From an uncultured Sphingomonas sp. (GTDB lineage: Bacteria; Pseudomonadota; Alphaproteobacteria; Sphingomonadales; Sphingomonadaceae), in contig CAJYIX010000037.1 of the NCBI GenBank assembly GCA_913775315.1, positions 117,871 to 181,870 of the forward strand: DNA of 64,000 nucleotides, in the 5' to 3' direction. A program made the position numbers and the translations under genes. Shown here one piece after another: positions 51,681 to 59,335 of the stretch. The notes beneath the pieces are model-generated. The model was not told the origin of the DNA and made no database searches. It was given only the letters and a program-made list of their open reading frames with translations. Each line of letters starts with the position of its first letter. Position 1 is the stretch's first letter.

Positions 51681-52577
51681 ATGGCGCGCCTGACTACCAC
51701 GGCCGGAGCAAGTCCCCTCCCCGCCCCGCGCGACGTGATCGAGCTGTTGAAGCCGATCACCTGGTTTCCGCCGATCTGGGCGTTTATGTGCGGCGTCGTC
51801 TCCTCCGGTGTGCCGCTCGCCGACCGCTGGGGCTTCCTGATTGCGGGCATCCTGCTCACCGGCCCGCTGGTGTGCGGGACCAGTCAGGCGGTCAACGACT
51901 GGTTCGACCGCCATGTTGACGCGATCAACCAGCCGGAGCGACCGATTCCTTCGGGCCGGATCGCGGGGCGCTGGGGCCTGGCCATCGCGATTATTGGCAC
52001 CGCCCTGTCAGCAGCGGTCGCCGCCGCGACCGGGCCGTGGGTGTTCGCCGCGACGCTTCTCGGGCTCGCGTGCGCCTGGGCCTATAGTGCCCCGCCCTTT
52101 CGCCTGAAGGCGAGCGGATGGTGGGGGCCGGCCGTGGTTGCGCTCACCTATGAGGGGCTGACCTGGTTCACCGGCGCCACGGTGATGGCGGGCGGGTTGC
52201 CGCCGCTGCCGGTGCTGGCGATCCTGATGCTCTATAGCATCGGCGCGCACGGCATCATGACGCTCAACGATTTCAAGGCGGTGGAGGGCGACCGGCAGAC
52301 GGGCCTCCGATCGCTGCCCGTCGTGCTCGGCGTCGGGCGTGCGGCGCGGCTGGCCTGCGCGGTGATGGCACTGCCGCAGCTCGTCGCGGTGGCGCTGCTC
52401 GCGCATTGGGGGCACCCGATCGCCGCCGCGGCGGTGGCGGCGATGCTTGCCGGGCAGTTGGTGCTGATGCGGCGCTTGCTGTCCGATCCGCGCCGCCATG
52501 CGCCTTGGTACAATGCGACCGGCACGTCGCTCTACGTCACCGGCATGCTCGCCGCCGCATTCGGGCTCGGCGCGTGA
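51681..52577 (+). CDS. bchG: Bacteriochlorophyll synthase (prenyltransferase)
   Basis: This 298-residue polytopic UbiA-family enzyme attaches geranylgeranyl or phytyl diphosphate to bacteriochlorophyllide a. The diphosphate/Mg-binding segment is NDWFDRHVDAINQPERP and the second Asp motif is TLNDFKAVEGDRQTG. It follows ppsR after a 53-base gap with its own operator. No Shine-Dalgarno is close to the ATG. Its stop overlaps the GTG of the next gene. Confidence 0.95.
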   Translation: MARLTTTAGASPLPAPRDVIELLKPITWFPPIWAFMCGVVSSGVPLADRWGFLIAGILLTGPLVCGTSQAVNDWFDRHVDAINQPERPIPSGRIAGRWGLAIAIIGTALSAAVAAATGPWVFAATLLGLACAWAYSAPPFRLKASGWWGPAVVALTYEGLTWFTGATVMAGGLPPLPVLAILMLYSIGAHGIMTLNDFKAVEGDRQTGLRSLPVVLGVGRAARLACAVMALPQLVAVALLAHWGHPIAAAAVAAMLAGQLVLMRRLLSDPRRHAPWYNATGTSLYVTGMLAAAFGLGA

Positions 52578-53851
52578 AGCCGCTCGGCTGGCCCGGGATC
52601 ATCCGGCTCGGCCTCGTTCAGAGCGCAATCGGCGCGCTCGCCGTCCTTGCCACGTCGCTGCTCAACCGTGTCATGGTGGTTGAATATGCGCTGCCCGCCG
52701 CGCTGCCCGCAGGCCTCGTCGCCTGGCATTATGCGGTCCAGCTGTCGCGTCCCGCCTGGGGTCATGGCTCGGACCGGACGAGCCGCCGGGCGCCGTGGAT
52801 CGTCGCGGGCATGGCCGTGCTCGCCGCGGGCACGCTGATCGCCGTCGCGGCGCTGCCGCTGCTGGCGTTGCGAAGCTGGGCGGGGTTCGCGCTGGCCGCG
52901 CTCGGCTTCACGCTGATTGGTGCGGGCGTCGGTGCGGCGGGGACGACGCTCCTCGGGCTGCTCGCGGCGCGCACCGCGCCGGGGCAGCGGCCCGCGGCAT
53001 CGGCGATCGCGTGGATCATGATGATCCTCGGCATCGCCCTGACCGCAGGCATCGTCGGCGCGCTGATCGACCCGTTCAGCCCCGCCCGGCTGCTGCGCAT
53101 CACGGCCGTCGTGGCCGTGGGCGCGATCGCACTCACCGCCGCGGCGACCTTCGGTATCGAGGACGATGCTCTACCCGCGCCTGACGCCCCGCCCGTGCCG
53201 TTCGAGATGGCCCTTGGCGAGATCGCCGCCGATCCGGCCGCGCGGCGCTTCACCATTTTCGTATTCGTGTCGATGCTCGCCTATTCGATGCAGGACCTGA
53301 TCCTCGAACCGTTCGCAGGCCTGCGTTTCGGTTTCAGCCCCGGCCAGTCGACCGCGTTGACGAGCATCCAGCACGGCGGCGTCCTGTTCGGCATGATCGC
53401 GGCGGGCGTGGGCGGCAGCCTGCGCGGCGGCGCGGGCCTTCGCCGCTGGATCGGCGGCGGCTGTGCGGGCTCGGGCCTCGCCATGGCGGCGCTGGCGATG
53501 GGCGCGCAGGCCGGGCCGGGCTGGCCACTGGCGCTCAACGTCGGGTTGCTGGGTCTGGCCAATGGCGTATTCGCGGTGGCGGCGATCGGGGCGATGATGA
53601 CGCTGGCGGGCGCGGGCGGACCGGGGCGGGAGGGCGTCCGCATGGGCGTGTGGGGCGCGGCCCAGGCGATTGCCTTTGCTCTCGGCGGGCTGATCGGTGC
53701 CGGCGGCGTCGACCTGCTGCGTGCCGCTTCCGGATCGCCGGCCGAGGCCTTTGCGCTGGTCTTCGGCCTTGAGGCGCTGCTGTTCGTCGTCGCCGCCTGG
53801 CTCGCCTGGCGGCCGGCACGCGCCGCGCCGCTGTCGGCGCTGCCGGCATGA
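52574..53851 (+). CDS. PucC-family (BCD) transporter-like assembly factor, Bch2/ORF428
   Basis: This 425-residue, 12-helix member of the bacteriochlorophyll-delivery MFS family is paralogous to LhaA. Family marks are LNRVMVVEYALPAALPAG, the loop RPAWGHGSDRTSRRAPW and FVSMLAYSMQDLILEPFAGLRFG. It is encoded between bchG and bchP, the position of ORF428 (bch2) in Rhodobacter, and could help hand over finished pigment to antenna assembly. Starts with a GTG overlapping the bchG stop. Confidence 0.88.
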   Translation: MKPLGWPGIIRLGLVQSAIGALAVLATSLLNRVMVVEYALPAALPAGLVAWHYAVQLSRPAWGHGSDRTSRRAPWIVAGMAVLAAGTLIAVAALPLLALRSWAGFALAALGFTLIGAGVGAAGTTLLGLLAARTAPGQRPAASAIAWIMMILGIALTAGIVGALIDPFSPARLLRITAVVAVGAIALTAAATFGIEDDALPAPDAPPVPFEMALGEIAADPAARRFTIFVFVSMLAYSMQDLILEPFAGLRFGFSPGQSTALTSIQHGGVLFGMIAAGVGGSLRGGAGLRRWIGGGCAGSGLAMAALAMGAQAGPGWPLALNVGLLGLANGVFAVAAIGAMMTLAGAGGPGREGVRMGVWGAAQAIAFALGGLIGAGGVDLLRAASGSPAEAFALVFGLEALLFVVAAWLAWRPARAAPLSALPA

Positions 53852-55011
53852 CCGTCGATTGCGTCGTCGTCGGCGGCGGCCCCGCGGGGTCGACCGCGGC
53901 GACCGATCTGGCTGCCGCCGGCGCTTCGGTCGTGCTGCTCGACCGCGGCGGCCGGATCAAGCCGTGCGGCGGCGCCATTCCGCCGCGGCTGATTGCCGAC
54001 TTCGCGATACCCGAAACGCTGCTGGTCGGGCGTGCCGTCGCCGCGCGTATGGTCGGGCCGAGCGACGCCTACGTCGACATGGCGGTCGACCGCTGCGGCG
54101 ACGGGTTCGTCGGCATGGTGGATCGCGGCCCGTTCGACGAATGGCTGCGCGACCGGGCCGTGGCGGCGGGGGCCGTGCGGCGAACGGGCAGCTTCGTCGG
54201 GATCGAGCGGGATGGCGGCAGGACGGTCGTCACCTATCGTGACAACGACGGGCGCGAACATCGGCTGGTGGCGCGATGCGTCGTCGGTGCCGACGGCGCC
54301 CGCTCACGCGTGGCGAGCGTAGCGATCCCCGATCAGCCCGCGCCGCCGCAGGTCTTCGCCTATCACGAGATCGTGCGCACGCCCGCCGGCTTCGACCGCG
54401 GCCGCTGCGACGTCTTCTATCAAGGTGCGCTGTCGCCCGATTTCTACGGCTGGGTCTTTCCGCACGGTGAGACGACCAGCGTCGGCGTCGGCAGCGCTCA
54501 AAAGGGCTTTGCCCTGCGCGCCGCCGTCGATCGCCTGCGCGTCCAAAGCGGCTTGGCCGACGCGCCCGTCGTCCGGCGCGAGGGGGCACCGATCCCGCTC
54601 AGGCCGATGAAGCGTTGGGACGACGGCCGCGCCGTCGTGCTCGCCGGGGATGCCGCGGGCGTTGTCGCCCCGGCATCGGGCGAAGGCATCTATTACGCGA
54701 TGGCCAGCGGAAGAGAGGTCGCTGCCGCGGTCGGCACCTTCCTCGCCACCGGCGACGCGCGCGCGCTGGCGGGAGCGCGGACCCGGTTCATGCGCGCGCA
54801 CGGCCGTGTCTTCTGGGTCCTCGGCGTCATGCAGCATTTCTGGTATCGCAACGACCGCCGGCGCGAGCGTTTCGTAGCGATGTGCGAGGATCGCGACGTT
54901 CAGCGGCTGATCTGGCCCGCCTATATGAACAAGCGCATCGTCTATGCCGACCCGCTCGCCTATCTGCGCATCTTCGCCAAGGATATGCGCCACCTGATGC
55001 AGACCGCATGA
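53848..55011 (+). CDS. bchP: Geranylgeranyl bacteriochlorophyll reductase
   Basis: This 387-residue FAD enzyme saturates the geranylgeranyl tail to phytyl. The N-terminal dinucleotide-binding fold VDCVVVGGGPAGSTAATDL, the second FAD motif VVLAGDAAGVVAPASGEGI and WVFPHGETTSVGVGS are intact. ATG 53848 overlaps the stop of the gene before it, and the stop overlaps the second tspO. Its position after bchG is classical. Confidence 0.94.
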   Translation: MTVDCVVVGGGPAGSTAATDLAAAGASVVLLDRGGRIKPCGGAIPPRLIADFAIPETLLVGRAVAARMVGPSDAYVDMAVDRCGDGFVGMVDRGPFDEWLRDRAVAAGAVRRTGSFVGIERDGGRTVVTYRDNDGREHRLVARCVVGADGARSRVASVAIPDQPAPPQVFAYHEIVRTPAGFDRGRCDVFYQGALSPDFYGWVFPHGETTSVGVGSAQKGFALRAAVDRLRVQSGLADAPVVRREGAPIPLRPMKRWDDGRAVVLAGDAAGVVAPASGEGIYYAMASGREVAAAVGTFLATGDARALAGARTRFMRAHGRVFWVLGVMQHFWYRNDRRRERFVAMCEDRDVQRLIWPAYMNKRIVYADPLAYLRIFAKDMRHLMQTA

Positions 55012-55493
55012 TGGCGCGGCCGTGGCTGATGCCCGTGGTGATCGCGCTGCTGCTGGCGGCGGCGGTCGCGTTCATGGGCGCGACGGTGACCGAGATCGGG
55101 CCGTGGTACGCCTCGCTCGCCAAGCCGCGCTGGGCACCGCCCGACGCGGCGTACGGGGCGGCATGGACGGTCATCTATGCGCTGACGGCGCTGGCCGGGG
55201 TGCGCGGCTGGCTCGCCGCGCGGACGAAGGCCGAGCGGGAGTGGCTGCTGGGCCTGTTCGCGCTCAACGGCTTCCTCAATATCGCTTGGAGCCTGATCTT
55301 CTTCCAGATGCGACGGCCCGACTGGGCGATGGCCGAGGTGCTGGCGCTCTGGGCATCCGTCGCGGCGCTGATCCTCTTCATCTGGCGTCGGTCTATGACG
55401 GGGGCGCTGCTGCTCGTCCCGTATCTCGCCTGGGTCACGTTCGCGGGCTATCTCAACATGACGATCGTGCGGCTGAACGGACCGTTCGGATGA
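55008..55493 (+). CDS. TspO/MBR-family membrane protein (copy 2)
   Basis: This 161-residue five-helix protein shares with copy 1 the signatures WYASLAKPRWAPPDAAYGAAWTVIY, seen as LAKPRWAPP here, and the helix with WSLIFFQMRRPDWAMAEV, ending in TIVRLNGPFG in both copies. It is coupled to bchP by an ATGATG overlap. Having TspO paralogues at both edges of one PGC is unusual. It may bind or move tetrapyrrole intermediates, or sense them. Confidence 0.88.
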   Translation: MMARPWLMPVVIALLLAAAVAFMGATVTEIGPWYASLAKPRWAPPDAAYGAAWTVIYALTALAGVRGWLAARTKAEREWLLGLFALNGFLNIAWSLIFFQMRRPDWAMAEVLALWASVAALILFIWRRSMTGALLLVPYLAWVTFAGYLNMTIVRLNGPFG

Positions 55494-55780
55494 TGGCCGC
55501 GCTGTTCGCCAGCGGTCATGCGGTCGATATCATTCTGGCGGTAATCGCGGCCGAGTTCGTGCTACTGGTCACTCGCTTTGGCTGGCCGCCAGGCCGCGCG
55601 CTGCTGCGGCTGCTACCGGGGGCGTTGATGCTGCTGGGACTTCGCGCCGCGCTGGTCGGGGCGCCGTGGATCTGGATAGCGCTGCCGGTGACGGCGTCGC
55701 TGCCAATTCACCTGCTCGACCTCAGGGCCGAGAGGCCGGACAGCACGCGCCGCCCGGCCCGATCGATCAGATCGTCTTGA
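55490..55780 (+). CDS. Small membrane protein after TspO copy 2 (96 aa)
   Basis: This 96-residue protein has about three hydrophobic segments (VDIILAVIAAEFVLLVTRFG, LPGALMLLGLRAALVG, WIWIALPVTASLPIHLLDL) and a basic C-terminus. I know no named family. It overlaps the tspO stop by 4 bases and so is the last cotranscribed gene of the ppaA-ppsR-bchG arm. Its 3' end overlaps the cytochrome gene on the other strand by 14 bases. Function unknown. Confidence 0.6.
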   Translation: MMAALFASGHAVDIILAVIAAEFVLLVTRFGWPPGRALLRLLPGALMLLGLRAALVGAPWIWIALPVTASLPIHLLDLRAERPDSTRRPARSIRSS

Positions 55781-56312
55781 GATAGGCGATCACGTCGGCG
55801 CGCTTCTGCGCATCCGACCAGCCGGCGAACGCCATCTTCGTGCCCGGCACGACGCGCTGCGGGTTCTGAAGGTACTGGAACAGCTTGTCCTCGGTCCAGG
55901 TGATGCCGCTGCCCTTGTTGGCGGTCGAGTAGCTGTAGCCCGCGACCGATCCTGCCTTGCGGCCGACCACGGCGTGGAGCGACGGGCCGATCTTGTTCAC
56001 GCCCGCCTCGACAGCATGACAGGTCGAGCAGGTGGCGAAGTCGGTCTTGCCCTTGGTCGCGTCGCCGGTGAAGCTGGCGAGCTTGGTGCCGTCGGTGGTA
56101 TCGGTATTGTCCGCCGCGACAGCGGCGGCTGAGGGCGCAGCCGCAGGCGCCGCTGCGGTGTCGGCGGCGGCGCCGGTGTTGGCGGCCGCGGTTTCGGTGC
56201 TTGCGGTCGAACCCGAATTCTCGGGCGCCTTGGAACAGCCGGCCAGTGCCAGCGCCGCCAGCGCCGCGCCAACCGACCATTGGGTCAAACGGGTCGTCGA
56301 TACAGACTTCAT
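55767..56312 (-). CDS. Membrane-anchored cytochrome c (class I)
   Basis: This 181-residue lipoprotein has a lipobox at LALAGC (Cys26), a long flexible Ala/Thr/Pro linker (about 27-80), then one class I cytochrome c domain with CSTCH (Cys95, Cys98, His99) and the sixth-ligand Met in VPGTKMAFAGW. Such linker-tethered cytochromes shuttle electrons between bc1 complex and oxidase or reaction centre. Its convergent position at the end of the PGC makes it a candidate donor to PufC. No PpsR palindrome is seen upstream. Confidence 0.85.
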   Translation of the reverse strand: MKSVSTTRLTQWSVGAALAALALAGCSKAPENSGSTASTETAAANTGAAADTAAAPAAAPSAAAVAADNTDTTDGTKLASFTGDATKGKTDFATCSTCHAVEAGVNKIGPSLHAVVGRKAGSVAGYSYSTANKGSGITWTEDKLFQYLQNPQRVVPGTKMAFAGWSDAQKRADVIAYLKTI

Positions 56313-56497
56313 GATCTCGCCCTCTCCATCACGGTTTACTCGGCGCCGCGTTACGCTGCGGTCGCTTGGCGAACCATGACACGGTCAGGGCCGCCGGCAA
56401 GCGACGCGAGTCCCCGCGTCAACCTGATGTAACACCTTCACCTGTGAAACGATCCAAGTCTACACGGCAAATGGACGGCATTTCGACGAGCCGAAAA

Positions 56498-56518
56498 CGG
56501 ACCGGGCAAAAGCCCGTT
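56498..56518 (-). terminator. Possible terminator after tRNA-Ala
   Basis: A short hairpin CGGGC-AAAA-GCCCG (56503-56516) lies about 30 bases after the tRNA 3' end on the minus strand, with a run TTTT a few bases beyond on that strand. The stem is short, so this is a weak call. Confidence 0.35.
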
Positions 56519-56546
56519 CAGCTGCAAGATTTGGAAAAAGGGTGGC

Positions 56547-56622
56547 TGGTGGAGCTGAGGGGAATCGAACCCCTGACCTCTGCAGTGCGATTGCAGCGCT
56601 CTCCCATCTGAGCTACAGCCCC
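56547..56622 (-). tRNA. tRNA-Ala (anticodon CGC)
   Basis: On the minus strand the 76 nt fold as a standard cloverleaf: acceptor GGGGCTG paired with CAGCTCC, D-arm AGCTCAGATGGGAGAGC, anticodon stem CTGCA/TGCAG around loop ATCGCAC giving anticodon CGC (reads GCG), T-arm with GGTTCGAATCC, and an encoded CCA end. It stands alone, with no other tRNA nearby. Intact tRNA genes often mark insertion points of islands, but no integrase or att repeat is seen here. Confidence 0.93.
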
Positions 56623-56858
56623 GCCACCGGTTTCCCGCGCATCTTGCCGCGGGAAGGTGGCCCCTCTAGCGGCCCCCGCGGCGCGATGCAACGCCCCCGA
56701 AGCAGCTATTTTCAGTCTTTTTTGACGACCTTCGGCTCGTCGACGCGCCGTTCGCGCCAAGTCGAGGAACATAAGGCCGCGTCGATCCTTAAGGTCAGGG
56801 CTGGCAGCGCAATGACGCGCCTCGCCTGCTTGTAAATATTCCCCTGGAGGATCGTGTG

Positions 56859-58133
56859 ATGGGCAACGACCGCAACCCGCGTGACGGCTGGCGCAACGAC
56901 GACGACCGCGATTTCGACTATGGCCGCGAAAGTGGCGCCCGGCGCGACTATGGCTATTCGTCGGACCGCAACTACGGCGCATCGTCGCAGTACGGCGACA
57001 GCAGCCGCTTCGGTGAGCAGCGCGATCGCTCCGACTGGCGCGGTGAGGGCCGCGACTATTACGGCAGCCGCGAGACCGGTCGCGACCAGCGTGGCTATTA
57101 CGGCCAGCAGGGCGGCAGCTATGGCGCGCAGGGTAGCTACGGCTCGCGCGACAGCTATGGCTCGCGCAGCGGCTACGGCTCGCAGGGCAATGTCGGCTCG
57201 CAGGGCAGCTATGGCCGTGGCCGCAGCGGCTACGGCGCCGATCAGGGCCGCGACACCTACGGCTTCGGCGGCGACTATCAGGGCTATGGCCAGCGCGACT
57301 ATGGCCAGCGCGACCGCGGCTTCGGCGATCGTTCCGGCTATCAGCGCCAGACCGGCTATGGCCGCGATGCCGATCGCAACCGCGGTTATGCCGGCCAGCC
57401 GCAGGGCTACGACTATGAAGAGCGCGGCTTTTTCGACCGTGCCGGCGACGAGGTCCGCTCGTGGTTCGGCGACGAGGAGGCCGAGCGCCGCCGCGAGCAT
57501 GACCGCCGCCTCGACGAGCGCTATGGCAACAGCGCCGAAGGGTCGCGCGACGAGCATTACTCGAACTGGCGCCGCCAGCGGATCGGCGAGCTCGATCGCG
57601 ACTATGACGAATATCGCCGCGAGAATGCGACGAAGTTCGAGAACGAGTTCAACAGCTTCCGCACCGAGCGCCAGACCCAGCGCTCGTCGCTCGCCCAGGT
57701 CAACGAGCATATGGAAGTCGTCGGCTCCGACGGCGAGCATGTCGGGACGGTCGACAAGGTGCGCGGCGACCGCATCATCCTGACCAAGAACGACGTCGAT
57801 GCCGGTGGCCGCCATCACTCGATCCCGTCGCGCTGGATCGACAGCGTCGACGGCAAGGTTAAGATCCGCAAGACCGCGGCGGAGGCCAAGGCCGAGTGGC
57901 GCGACGAGGAGCGGAACCAGGCGATGTTTGGCGACGACAATCGCTCGACCTATGGCGAGCGCACGACGAACTATGGCGAAGCGCGTCGTAATGCCGAAAG
58001 CACCGGAGCGAGTGCGGCGACGCCCACCAGCGGGACCGCCTCGGGCCTCGGCTCGACCGGCACCGACGCCACCGGGACCGACACGTCGGGCACGACGGGC
58101 AATCTCGGCAAGAGCTTCTCGGGCACCTACTGA
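56859..58133 (+). CDS. Gly/Tyr/Arg-rich disordered protein with DUF2171 domain
   Basis: This 424-residue protein opens with about 190 residues of low-complexity Gly, Tyr, Ser, Arg and Asp repeats (SYGSRDSYGSRSGYGSQG type). A conserved SWFGDEEAERRREHDRR helix follows, a charged region, then a DUF2171 domain at about 290-355 (EHMEVVGSDGEHVGTVDKV) and a Thr/Gly-rich tail. No signal peptide. GGAGG lies 8 bases before ATG 56859. DUF2171 proteins are common in sphingomonads and often thought stress-linked; the tandem GYGS-type region may allow self-association. Function unproven. Confidence 0.8.
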   Translation: MGNDRNPRDGWRNDDDRDFDYGRESGARRDYGYSSDRNYGASSQYGDSSRFGEQRDRSDWRGEGRDYYGSRETGRDQRGYYGQQGGSYGAQGSYGSRDSYGSRSGYGSQGNVGSQGSYGRGRSGYGADQGRDTYGFGGDYQGYGQRDYGQRDRGFGDRSGYQRQTGYGRDADRNRGYAGQPQGYDYEERGFFDRAGDEVRSWFGDEEAERRREHDRRLDERYGNSAEGSRDEHYSNWRRQRIGELDRDYDEYRRENATKFENEFNSFRTERQTQRSSLAQVNEHMEVVGSDGEHVGTVDKVRGDRIILTKNDVDAGGRHHSIPSRWIDSVDGKVKIRKTAAEAKAEWRDEERNQAMFGDDNRSTYGERTTNYGEARRNAESTGASAATPTSGTASGLGSTGTDATGTDTSGTTGNLGKSFSGTY

Positions 58134-58154
58134 TCCCGATCGGCTGAAATGACG

Positions 58155-58182
58155 CGGGGCCGGACAGCGATGTCCGGCCCCG
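58155..58182. terminator. Strong hairpin between the DUF2171 and DUF1501 genes
   Basis: CGGGGCCGGACA (58155-58166) and TGTCCGGCCCCG (58171-58182) form a perfect 12-bp stem with a GCGA loop, between convergent genes. There is little U-tract, but the position and stem favour a bidirectional terminator. Confidence 0.7.
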
Positions 58183-58190
58183 TTGTCGTA

Positions 58191-59333
58191 TCAGGCGCGC
58201 AGCAGTCCCTCGGTCGGTCGTGTCGCCCGGCTTGCGGGGAACAGCGACGCCAGCGCGCGTGCCGGCTCGAGCGCGTAATGCTGAGCCACCGCACCGGCGA
58301 TGACCGCGTTGACGTCGCCCGTCGCCTTCAGGTCGCGCCCTTCATAGAGCGTCGCGTCGGCGAGGCCCGGCCAGTCGGCGACCACCCGCCCGCCCCTCAC
58401 CGCCCCGCCCATCAGCATCGCGACCGAGGCGGTGCCATGGTCGGTGCCGCCCGTTCCGTTGACGCGGACGGTGCGTCCGAACTCGGTCGCGACGATCACC
58501 AGCGTCTGTGCCCAGAGCGGTCCCAGACCGGCCTTGAGCGCCCCCGTCATCGCGTCGAGCCCCTTGAGCTGCGCCGCCAATCGTCCGACCTGCCCCGCAT
58601 GCGTGTCCCAGCCGCCCGTCTCGATCATCGCGATCCGTGCCCCGTTGTCGGGCGCGATCAACCGTGCGGCAAGCGCCCCGGTGGCGGCGGCGTTGCGCCC
58701 CTGATCGGCGGCAAGATCGCCGGTCAGCATCCGCGTCGCCGTCGCCTGCGCCCAGAGTGCGTGAAGCTGCGCATCACCCTCGTACAGCCGCGTCACCCGC
58801 GCGATCAGATCGTCGCTGGCATCGGGCAGCGCGGAGGGGGCGTAGCTCGCCACCTCGACCTTGCCGCGCAGCGCCATCGGCACCGTCGCGGCGACCGCGA
58901 TCGCCCGCGCCTCGTCCGGCGGCAACAGGCCGAGCAGGCGGTTCATCCACCCGTCCTTGATCGCATAAGGCTGCGCGCTGCCGGTTTCGAGCGCGTTCTG
59001 CCCATCGAAATGCGATCGCTCTCGATAGGGGGAGGCGACGGCGTGGACGAACAGCGCCTCGCGCGCGCGATACAGATCGCCGATCGCGGCGAGCGACGGA
59101 TGAAGCGCGAACATGCCGTCGAGCTTGGCCGCGCCGGCGAACGGTTCCGCCAGCGCGCCGCGCTGCCCGGCGAAGGCTGGATCGCCGACGGGCGCGATCG
59201 TGCCGAGTCCATCGGCGGCGCCGCGCTGGAGGATGAAGACGAAGCGGCGATCGGTCGCCGCGCGCGCGAACGCGATGCGCGGGGCAAAGCCGAGCGACAG
59301 GCCGGCGGCGAGCAGGGAGCGGCGGTCCACCAT
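58191..59333 (-). CDS. DUF1501-family secreted protein
   Basis: This 380-residue protein has an N-terminal twin-arginine-like signal (MVDRRSLLAAGLSLGFAPRIAFA), then the DUF1501 (COG4102) domain, with FVFILQRGAADGLGTI at the start and a late block VNGTGGTDHGTASVAMLMGG. The fold is related to sulfatase/phosphatase enzymes, but no substrate is assigned. It follows a DUF1800 gene with a 2-base gap; the two families are nearly always paired and presumably act together in the periplasm. Confidence 0.85.
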   Translation of the reverse strand: MVDRRSLLAAGLSLGFAPRIAFARAATDRRFVFILQRGAADGLGTIAPVGDPAFAGQRGALAEPFAGAAKLDGMFALHPSLAAIGDLYRAREALFVHAVASPYRERSHFDGQNALETGSAQPYAIKDGWMNRLLGLLPPDEARAIAVAATVPMALRGKVEVASYAPSALPDASDDLIARVTRLYEGDAQLHALWAQATATRMLTGDLAADQGRNAAATGALAARLIAPDNGARIAMIETGGWDTHAGQVGRLAAQLKGLDAMTGALKAGLGPLWAQTLVIVATEFGRTVRVNGTGGTDHGTASVAMLMGGAVRGGRVVADWPGLADATLYEGRDLKATGDVNAVIAGAVAQHYALEPARALASLFPASRATRPTEGLLRA

Positions 59334-59335
59334 GA

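Noticed and set aside
56632-56655. Hairpin TTCCCGCG/CGCGGGAA beside the tRNA
   Set aside because: It lies on the 5' side of the tRNA and follows no plus-strand gene, so there is no reason to call a terminator; could be part of a leader.
56547-58133. tRNA gene as an island insertion site
   Set aside because: No direct repeat of the tRNA 3' end, no integrase and no composition change were seen on either side.
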